This document shows positions 56,295 to 64,000 of a stretch of DNA of 64,000 bases, one piece after another. The translations under genes were made by a program, and so were the position numbers. Numbering within the stretch: the stretch's first letter is position 1; each line of letters starts with the position of its first letter. The stretch is from Pictodentalium vernedei (Eukaryota > Mollusca > Scaphopoda > Dentaliida > Dentaliidae), in contig CM062289.1 in NCBI GenBank assembly GCA_031216915.1, forward strand, positions 25,873,533 through 25,937,532. Direction: 5' to 3'. Below the pieces are notes generated by a model. It did not search any database. It saw only the letters and a list, made by a program, of their open reading frames with translations, and was not told the DNA's origin.

Positions 56295-58085
56295 TTAGCT
56301 CACCGAAGGGAGCTAAACTTATCACTTGCCGTCCGTCGTCGTCGTCCGTCCGGCGTCGTGAACATTTTTCAAACGACTTCTCCTCTGAAACCGCTGGTCC
56401 GATTCGCTCGAAACTTGGTATGGATGTTCATTACCATATGTCAATTCAAGTTTGTTCAAATGAATGGCCACGGCCCTTGGGGGGCTCTGTATGGGTCATA
56501 ACTCTGATACCACCGTATGAATTATAGAAAAATTATTAAAAAATCTTCTTCTCCAGAACCAGTGGGCAGAATCTTTTGATACTTGGTATGCAGCATCATG
56601 GTTGAGCCCTTTGATTCAAGTTTGTTCAAATCGGCCCCCTGGATTCATATTTGGGCTCACTATAGAAGCCCAAATTCGAACTTAGTGCATTTCAGGCAAA
56701 TTTCTTAAAAAATCTTCTTTTCCAGATCCAGCAGGCAGAATCTTTTGATATTGGGTATGCAACATTGTGGGGTGGATCTGATTCAAATTTGTTCAAATCG
56801 GCCCCCTGGATTCATATTTGGGCTCAGTATAGAAGCCCGAATTCGAACTTAGTGCATTTCAGGCAAATTTCTTAACAAATCTTATTCTCCAGAACCAGCA
56901 GGCCGAATCTTTTGATATTTGGTATGCAACATTGTGGAGTGGATCTGATTCAAGTTTGTTCAAATTGGCCCCCTGGATTCATATTTGGGCTCAGTATAGA
57001 AGCCCGAATTCGAATTTAGTGCATTTCAGGCAAATTTCTTAAAACATCTTCTTCTCAAGATCCAGCAGGCAGAATCTTTTGATATTTGGTATGCAACATT
57101 GTGGGGTGAATCTGATTGAAATTTGTTCAAATCGGCTCCCTGGATTCATATTTGGGCTCACTATAAAAGCTCGAATTCGAACTTAGTGCATTTCAGGCAA
57201 ATTTTTTAAAAATCTTCTTCTCCAGATCCAGCAGGCAGAATCTTTTGATATTTGGTATGCGACATTGTGGGGTGGATCTGATTCAAGTTGGTTCAAATCG
57301 GCCCCCCTGGGTTCATATTTGGGCTCAGTATAGGAGCCCAATTTGAACTTAGTGCATTTCAGGCAAATTTCTTTAAAAATCTTCTTCTCAAGATCCAGCT
57401 GGCAGAATCTTTTGATATTGGGTATGCAGCATGCTTAGGGGGGGGGGGGGGGGGGGATTCAAGTTTGTTCAAGCCAAGTCCCTGGGTTCATATTTGGGCT
57501 CACTGTGGTAGCCGAAATTATAACTTAGTTCAAAATGAGGAATTTTCTTTAAAAATCTTCTTCTTCAGATCCAGCAGTCGGAATGTTTTGATATTTGGCA
57601 TGCAGTTTCCTTAGGGGGGTGAGATTCAAGTTTGTTCAAGCCATGTCCCTAGGTCCATATTTGGGCTCACCGTGGGAGCTTGAATTGTAACTTAGTTCGA
57701 AATGAGGAATTTTCTTAAAAAATCTTCTTCTTCAAATCCAGCAGTCGGAATGTTTTGATATTTGGCATGCAGTTTCCTTAGGGGGGTGAGATTCAAGTTT
57801 GTTCAAGCCAAGTCCATGGGTTCATATTTGGGCTCACTGTGGGAGCCCGAATGATAACTTAGTTCAAAATGAGGAATTTTCTTTAAAAGCCTTCTTCTTC
57901 AGATCCAGCAGATGAATGCTTTTGATATTTGGCGTGCAACATCCTTAGGGGGGTAAGATTCAAGTTTGTTCAAGCCATGGCCCTAGTTCCGTAAAATTTG
58001 TCTCTCATAACTTCATTCCTTTGTAGTGTTGATGAACCACCACTTTGGCCGGTGAGCGATTAAGGCTCCTTGGGGCCTGTTGTAA
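56295..58085 (+). repeat. Long GTCCGTCG tandem element, copy 2, nine units of about 168 bp
   Basis: It starts TAGCTCACCGAAGGGAGCTA then GTCCGTCGTCGTCGTCCGTC. Units are marked by ATCTTCTTCTCCAGATCCAG at about 56543, 56711, 56879, 57046, 57209, 57379, 57554, 57721 and 57889. Each includes TTTTGATATTTGGTATGC, GTTCAAATCGGCCCCCTGG and TTTGGGCTCACTATAGAAGC. A poly-G run interrupts one unit at about 57438-57455. It ends GGTGAGCGATTAAGGCTCC..GGGGCC. Confidence 0.9.
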
Positions 58086-58230
58086 TTATTAATTCATACC
58101 TTCTGTTCAGTTATCTTAGAACAAAAATAAAAATACAGGAAATTTAATATTTATATGAAATAAAATATTACAGATATGGATGTCATTGGAACTGGCTCAT
58201 CCATATTTGTCTGGTTTTATTAAGAAACTT

Positions 58231-58660
58231 GGGGGTGGGGTGGGGGGGGGGGGGGGGCGAGGTGGCGTTGCGGTAACCGGTTCTCGTCAGATCACCGAAG
58301 TTAAGCAACGTCGAGCCCGGTTTGTCCTCGAATGGGTGACCGTTTGAGCGATCGATTCGGACTCCCGCGTTGTGTCCTTGGGCAAGGCACTTAACCCCGA
58401 TTGTCCACATGGGGGCACGATGACGCCGTGTACTAAGGCGTACTGCACGCCGATAGTGCGCATGTCTTCAACCAATCTAACCCTGCCTGTGCTGCAGTGC
58501 GGAGTTACGATGTTGGGGATCTGGCAGCTTCTCGTCGTTGCTCGGTGGTTCTCTCCGGGTACTCCGGCTTCTTCCACCCGTAAAACTGTCACGGTCATGA
58601 TTAGCCATTGTGCATAGGTATGTGACCTTAAACACCAATAAATAAATAAATAATAAATAA
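58231..58660 (+). mobile_element. 5S-type SINE with poly-G 5' extension and perfect 12-bp target duplication
   Basis: ATTAAGAAACTT is present at 58219-58230 and 58661-58672. Between the left duplication and the 5S-like head (CTCGTCAGATCACCGAAG) lie about 27 bases that are nearly all G. The body is standard, but the tail is GACCTTAAACACCAATAAA, the type otherwise seen with tRNA heads. Confidence 0.92.
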
Positions 58661-58755
58661 ATTAAGAAACTTACAAAGCACAAAATCTTTTGTCAGTTGT
58701 TTCCCCTCAATTTAGTTAAAAGTATTAAGTACACCAAAATTCTTGGAAATAAATG

Positions 58756-58885
58756 CGTTATCGTTGTGTTTTCCAGGGAGTTTACACCAGTCCGGGAACT
58801 CATACACCCTTCGGCTTCGCCTCAGCGTGTATGGGTTCCCAAATCGGTGTAAATTCCCATACACCCTGGAAAACACAAGGATAAC
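58756..58885. repeat. Inverted repeat
   Basis: GTTATCGTTGTGTTTTCCAGG and CCTGGAAAACACAAGGATAAC arms, with GAACTCATACACC..GGTGTATGGGTTC-like inner arms around CCTTCGGCTTCGCC. Confidence 0.8.
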
Positions 58886-59003
58886 TAATAATATCGAATT
58901 GTTGATCAAAAAAGAATTTTATCTCATTGCTTATCTCTCTGCATCAGAATACGAATGCCTCGAAGGAAAATCTTTTCTCGTTATAATGAGTCATTTTCTC
59001 CCT

Positions 59004-59137
59004 ATACGGTATAGCAGCCGTGGACGGGTCACTTTCCACGGGTGGGTAATATTTCCACGAACGCAGTAATATTAGATTATAAACACTAATTTTAGGAATA
59101 AACATCAAATATTTAATTAATGAAGCACCGGGTACCG
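59004..59137 (-). mobile_element. Family D copy 5, half element
   Basis: On the minus strand it runs from the palindrome centre (GGTACCCGGTGCTTCATTAA) to CCACGGCTGC. The other half is absent. Confidence 0.75.
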
Positions 59138-59172
59138 GCACTGGTTTTCCAACTGTAACTAAATTGGTTATA

Positions 59173-59463
59173 CAGTTAAAATTAGAAGACCTGTCACGAA
59201 CTGTGCGCTTATCTAAGCTTAATTGTGCGTTGGAATTGCGCGCAATTGCCACATCGAATGGCATCCAAAGCACAGCAGGTTCTCCTGGTTACTCATAGCA
59301 AACACATGCAATGTTTCTGCCAATGGACCTCCGCGTTACCCGGAGTTCCATTGGCTGAAACATTGCTTGTGCACAGCCTTACTATGGTCATAACGCGTAG
59401 ATTAACGCGCAGATCGGCGTGCTATTTGTGCGCATTTCATGTCAGGACTTCTAGTTTTAACTG
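59173..59463 (+). mobile_element. TA-flanked foldback MITE, family B copy 7
   Basis: TA at 59171-59172 and 59464-59465. The right arm lacks about 20 bp (CATATGTACAGAATTTG missing). Confidence 0.83.
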
Positions 59464-59575
59464 TATCTATAACGAGAAGTGTTCTCATTATAACGATATC
59501 ATTTCTCATTATAGCGATATGTTTTCTCGTTATAATGTTCCTGTAACGAAATACCTTCTCATTATTACGAGATTT
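59464..59575. repeat. TCTC-ATTATAACGA motif cluster
   Basis: TTCTCATTATAACGATAT and variants recur four to five times at about 25-bp intervals. Confidence 0.6.
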
Positions 59576-60059
59576 TTTCGAGTTTTTTTCTTTTTTTTTT
59601 CCTTTTGAGAATCCGGACGGGCATCCATATTCTGTATAAATGGTGTCCTCTATTCAGTCTTAGACAGTGAGACAGTCATTCAGTTTAGACTGCAAGAGAC
59701 TGGTTGTTATCAAAATTAGAGCGTTGTTTGAGTACAAATGGGAAGGTGCAGATATGATAACGTTAACCTTGAAACACTAGCAGCGTTTGGATCTACAGAA
59801 CACTACCTGTTGCAAAATCTCTGATGGGGGATCAGTGTAAAATGCACATGGAAAACCAGATTTTGGGGAAACCTTTATGGAGCCAAATATAATGGCTTTC
59901 AACCATTCCCATCTTTCCGTTGGATCGTAAATTTGTAATATACACTGGTACTATCATATGATATGTGTGTTTATCATATGACTCGTCCGTTTTGTTCACT
60001 TTAAAACATTTGATATTTTGCTTTCATATTAACCAGTGATAAATAAAGCCTTCCGTCGA
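59576..60059. other. Unannotated spacer
   Basis: No feature recognised. Confidence 0.4.
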
Positions 60060-60228
60060 TTTCATTGGTCAATTTTAAAACGAGACAATTTGATTGGCTG
60101 AACAAAATAAAACTGGGCCACATTTTCATAATTTGCGTAATTAGAGTTGGGAGCTTTCATTGGTCAATTTTAAAACTGGACAATTTGATTGGCTAAACAA
60201 AATACAACTGGTTGACATTTGCATAATT
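60060..60228 (+). repeat. Tandem duplication with four inverted CCAAT motifs
   Basis: TTCATTGGTCAATTTTAAAAC and CAATTTGATTGGCT.AACAAAATA occur twice with a 95-bp period. Confidence 0.8.
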
Positions 60229-60289
60229 TCAGTAGGGAGAATTTACGTTATCTGTCCTATTTAGGGTGGGTTATATTGTATTAATCTTT

Positions 60290-60480
60290 TACCTACAAGA
60301 AAAACGCCATTCATTTTTTTTATATTTTCACTTTTTGCTTCCAAAACATAGGATATGACCCCTCATTGGAACGAGCTCGTTCCAATGAGGGGTCATAACC
60401 TATGTTTTGGAAGCAAAAAATGAATTTTTTTAGTTATACGAGGATGTTTTTTCCAAGTGCCGTCTGCAACTCAAGTTAGG
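60290..60480. mobile_element. Family A-prime element
   Basis: TTTTTGCTTCCAAAACATAGG and its inverse flank the perfect centre GACCCCTCATTGGAACGAGC. Right-side CAAGTGCCGTCTGC matches the other A-prime copies. No TTAA pair identified. Confidence 0.65.
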
Positions 60481-60544
60481 GGATGTGTTAAAAAGTCATA
60501 CTAAGCGGCTAATTTGTGCGTGTGCGTGTCATATGATAAATAGA

Positions 60545-60686
60545 ATATGAAATAAGGGTTTTTCTTATATGCTATTTATGAAACTCGTCCGAATTTTCCG
60601 TTTGGGGCTCGCCAGAGGCTCGCCCAAACGGAAAATTCTTAGACTCGTTTCATAAATATCATATGAGAAAAACACTCATTTCATAT
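60545..60686. repeat. Foldback repeat
   Basis: ATATGAAATAAGGGTTTTTC and inverse, ATTTATGAAACTCG...CGAGTTTCATAAAT, and AATTTTCCGTTTGGG...CCCAAACGGAAAATT around GCTCGCCAGAGGC. Confidence 0.85.
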
Positions 60687-61316
60687 CATCTATTTATACG
60701 TATCTGTACATAATGGTATATAGGATGGGTATGTTATTGAAATTCAGCAAGTGTTATTGATATTTTCATATTTTCTCCCGGGAAACACTTGGTGATTGAA
60801 TTCCGCGCATAGGAGGTCACAGAGACATTGCTATTAATGTTCTTTTACGACACGGGCGTAAAGCTTGTCTGTTCCGTTTCTCTCTCCGTGATTGGCGTGT
60901 TGGGCCGATTTGGACAATCTCAAATATGATAGCATTATCGTGTGAAAATATTGTCTAGCGTTTAACGACACGTCCTTAATGATTTTAAAAAGTTTTGCAA
61001 TCCACTGATTGTCTTGCTACTACGTGTTGGCGGTACGGTCTTTCCCATTAGCTGGTTCCAATTCCCATAATTCACCTGGTGAGTTCCTATTCATCCTTGC
61101 GCTGCCCGACGTGATTTTGTAGGCTTCCATCTTTTCTTTCGAACAATTCTCAACACACCCACCAGTTATGCCCGCCACGTCTCGTAATTAAGCACGAATC
61201 CCCATACAAGACTTTTCTAAGCTGCCCAGATGTTTCTATAAACTTCATGTACAATTCCCTGCCATGACTCTGGGACGACGATTCTTTCTTCCTTACTTCT
61301 ACTAACCCATTGTTCC
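60687..61316. other. Unannotated spacer
   Basis: No feature recognised. Confidence 0.4.
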
Positions 61317-61318
61317 TA

Positions 61319-61768
61319 CACACTAAAAACTAAAGTGTTAAAACTGACACGTTCAAGGTGTTAAACCCATTCTAACTCTTAGGGTTTGATTTTAACACTC
61401 AAAGTGCAATGCTTTAAGCACTTACACATTACAATCGTCAGACATCTGAAACTTGAATGGATGGCACTTCCCATGTGTCTAGCATTGGTGGTTCTTTTAG
61501 AATCGTCCATAATTAGATTTGCACTTGGTGGGTACATAATTAAAAGGACACAACGCAGATGACGCGGATCAGGCTCGAGAGTTAGAGCCTGATCCGCGTC
61601 ATCTGCGTTGTTTCCATTTAAGAGTTGCGACATTACACTTGTCAAGTAGTATTATTATAACACCTGTCAAGTTCTGGGATATCTACACTTGAACAAAGTG
61701 CTAGTTCAGCACTTAGTGTTAAATACAGCACTTCAAGTGTAGTTTTTAACACTTTAGTTTTTAGCGTG
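61319..61768. mobile_element. TA-flanked MITE, family I copy 2
   Basis: The ends CACACTAAAAACTAAAGTG and CACTTTAGTTTTTAGCGTG are flanked by TA at 61317-61318 and 61769-61770. It is highly similar to 30261-30711 but retains a central hairpin with exact 25-bp arms (61552-61576 and 61585-61609) whose right arm is missing in copy 1. Confidence 0.88.
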
Positions 61769-61770
61769 TA

Positions 61771-62215
61771 AGCTCTCATCAACCATGGTCCTTTGGCTAC
61801 AATATTTTATCCAAACTCCTATATAGGTCTTTCCACCCAGTCCACTATACCAATTCAATTAGTTTTGTTTTGGGGGGATCCTATTTGGTCACTGGACCCA
61901 ATCAGTAGGTGGTTCCTTCACTCTTATGATCCCCTATTGACTCCTGTCCACTGCCTACCTTCTTGGTATCCCGCGATTTCTGGATCATGGACGACTCCTG
62001 TTCGTCATCTAGCTCACATACAATCTACGCTTTATCACTTGCAGTCAAGTGTAGATGGTTCGAGGAATGATGAATCCAACATGGAAGTTCTGTAGACGAA
62101 ACGTCGAATCAAATCCTATCAATCAAGTTCGGCTGCAAGCTTAATTTTCCTCTTTTTTATCGAAAGTTTGAGCATTAAGAAAGACCGCTAGTGTGTCATA
62201 CTTCTAACGACTCCT
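61771..62215. other. Unannotated stretch with a 100-codon open frame
   Basis: The plus frame at 61793-62095 is uninterrupted but has no recognisable domain. Confidence 0.3.
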
Positions 62216-62628
62216 GAAAGGATAAAACGAGAGGCCATCCTTCTGCGATGGCACAAGTGCCATATCGATTGACCCATTCACACGCGTGTGTTATTCTGTG
62301 TTTGTTACACGCCTTCACGTCTACAATTATTAGAAGGACACTCGGCTATTCATTTAACTACTCGTCCCCTGAGTTCCAATGTGTTCTATGTGCCACACAC
62401 ATTTTATCGCCAACCAAATTTGAGTGTGGAACCCGTGTTACTAATTTTAGCTATCGCTAGGGATTCAACCTGTAATAGCGGTGCACGATTTGTAGAAAAT
62501 TCCAGTGAAATTTCGCTTCTATTTAAAAATAGTCCGTCAACGATTTCCGTTCCGCGCATATGTGCGGAACATATTTTCATTTTCCGCATGGTTTTGTGTT
62601 GCTGTTGATGTAAACATGCGTGTAATAA
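62216..62628 (+). mobile_element. Family C copy 7, 5'-truncated
   Basis: It begins at GGATAAAACGAGAGGCC and keeps one arm of the first hairpin (GCCATATCGATTGACCC, ACACGCGTGTGTTATTC). The middle hairpin is collapsed (TTCTATGTGCCACACAC). It ends TCCGTCAACGATTTCC, CCGCATGGTTTTG and ATGCGTGTAATAA. Confidence 0.72.
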
Positions 62629-62683
62629 CTGTTGTGCACCACTAATTGTGTGTCGGAAATATTTGTTATGCTATTGTGCAACC

Positions 62684-63379
62684 CAGGGATGTGGCTAGAG
62701 GGTTTCAGCTGGGGGGATGGGGGGGGGGGGGGTGTATCACCGATGTAAATTCCAACTGTGAGTGGTTTCGATAGGTGGTTGCACTGCAGCGCTGGGTGAT
62801 ATCTTTTAACCCTTTACCCAACGAATCTCCGCATCCGCCCGCGTAATATGCAAATACAGCGGCTGAAAAAATATTATTTTTCGAAAAATTTCAACAAAGC
62901 CATATCATGTGACCCCTCTTTGGAACGAGCTCGTCGAGCTCGTTCCAAAGAGGGGTCACATGATATGGTTTTGTTGAAATTTAAAAAAAAAAATTTGAAA
63001 AAATGATATTTAAAATAATGAATTTTGAAATCGTCTGCGTTGGGCAAAGGGTTATGAACCCTTCTGAAAATTTTCAATAGTCCTGAAACGGAAAAAGCAT
63101 CATTTATAATGTACCCGGGTCAGAAAATTTACCGGATTGATGTCAGAGTCGAAATTTTGAGGCCATGTCAATTTTAGAACAGGAAATTTGAAACTTAAGT
63201 TTCCAGTTGGAAATAAAAGATCAAAATTTCTCATCATTAGTCGGAATTTTAATATTTTTCATGAACAATGTTAATTTATTGAATTTCCAACTATTTGATT
63301 TTTGACCTCGGAATTGCCAACTATTGAAAAAAAATACTCCCCCCCCCCCCCCCCCCCCCCCCCCGTCGCCACATCCCTG
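62684..63379. mobile_element. hAT-type element with a nested family A MITE
   Basis: CAGGGATGTGGC and GCCACATCCCTG are exact 12-bp inverted ends. The flanks (GTGCAACC before, TGCCACC after) agree with an 8-bp duplication only if one mismatch and a shared G are allowed. A poly-G tract at 62712-62732 faces a poly-C tract at 63338-63364. The A element at 62806-63055 is inserted inside. Confidence 0.78.
62806..63055. mobile_element. TTAA-flanked MITE, family A copy 8
   Basis: TTAA at 62806-62809 and TTAT at 63052-63055. CCCTTTACCCAACG / CGTTGGGCAAAGGG ends and a perfect centre (TTTGGAACGAGCTCGTCGAG and inverse). Confidence 0.87.
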
Positions 63380-64000
63380 TGCCACCACCATAAAAAGCTA
63401 TCAACACCATTGTGATCAGTGATCTTTTCCACACCCGTGGACTCTATACAATCACATTTCAGACAACTGAATGTGTGTGCTGTCTTCCACGTCGTAATCA
63501 TGGAAGTCTCATCGCAACGTCTCTTAGCGGTATCGTGGAAAATGCGTGTTGAACGCTAATATAAATTTATGGCTCTTTAGTCTGCTCCCAACGATCGTAC
63601 GAAGCAACAGACAATATCCGTTGTCGATCAATAGACTGATAGGAAAATCCATTTCGATTAACCAGCTCTCACAACGCGACGACACGAACCATACGTTATA
63701 TGGTGACTTGTCATAAATATCATGTCCCTTAACACCATAAAAAGATATCAGCAATAATCACCCCATCAGATTATGTGGTGTGATGCTGATAAGAAATTCG
63801 ATGGGGATACTCCTCCAGCTGCTCGCCTGTTACTGACAAACGATGGGTCGATATACAACCTGTCAGCCCAGTAGTTCAATCTCGCGCTAACAGTAATTAG
63901 ATTTTAACAGATGACAACCCAGAAAAGCCATCTCAAGTGATAATAAGAGAGTGCAGTTCCCGTTTTTCCTTCATTTCGTTATCGATTAGTGGGTCTCCAG
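63380..64000. other. Unannotated right edge
   Basis: No repeat recognised. The minus frame at 63524-63754 (76 codons) has no motif. Confidence 0.4.

Overview
This is a eukaryotic window, almost certainly from a marine invertebrate. The repeat repertoire points to a lophotrochozoan, most likely a mollusc: SINEs with a conserved block reading GTCCTTGGGCAAGGCACTT, long GTCCGTCC-rich tandem elements ending in GTGAGCG...GGCC hairpins, and many foldback MITEs. That placement is inference. The window is AT-rich, has no operon-like coding, and every open frame is short. I could not support one intact host protein gene, rRNA gene or functional tRNA gene. It reads as intergenic or intronic DNA built almost wholly from transposable elements and their debris.

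The elements fall into recognisable classes. (1) TTAA-flanked MITEs with CCCTTTACCCAACG ends (piggyBac-like; called A) near 2.2, 13.3, 16.0, 32.4, 38.0, 44.0 and 62.8 kb, plus diverged relatives (A-prime). (2) TA-flanked foldback elements of Tc1/mariner type: family B (CAGTTAAAACTAGAAG ends, seven copies plus one chimera), D (CAGTCGCCGTGGACTGG ends, five copies or halves), I (two copies), L and N. (3) One Tc1-like transposon at 21613-23201 with a frameshifted transposase. (4) hAT-type elements with 8-bp target duplications at 7590-8030, 54914-55676 and 62684-63379, and a fragment near 24.2 kb. (5) SINEs with tRNA-like, 5S-rRNA-like or unknown heads (family H) joined to shared bodies and tails; several have perfect 7-15 bp target duplications. 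(6) Two decayed LINE 3' ends encoding the same cysteine-rich C-terminus. (7) Tandem arrays with units of about 75, 83, 158, 168, 230 and 290 bp. (8) Composite hairpin elements of family C and isolated perfect palindromes.

Layout: 0-3 kb, tandem hairpin units and poly-G tracts; 3-6.2 kb, families C and B; 6-11 kb, a nest of SINE, hAT MITE, inverted F+H copies, D, B and LINE; 11-17 kb, C, A, B and a greatly expanded A element; 17-25 kb, SINE, palindromes, Tc1, LINE and hAT relics; 25-38 kb, tandem duplication, D, I, A, B and C interspersed with featureless DNA; 38-43 kb, long tandem elements; 43-53 kb, the SINE-rich zone with paralogous filled and empty sites; 53-64 kb, hAT, a second long tandem element, SINE, B, D, I, C and A.

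The most unusual feature is at 16036-17118. There a TTAA-type MITE has its small central hairpin replaced by about 790 bp of palindromic GCGAATATTCGC units spaced about 21 bp apart, with three internal degenerate copies of its own arm. Together with a triplicated arm at 20774-20983 and a sixfold 75-bp array inside element N (48771-49275), it suggests that foldback arms in this genome are amplified into tandem arrays. All reading was by eye without alignment software, so boundaries are exact only where a target-site duplication is quoted.
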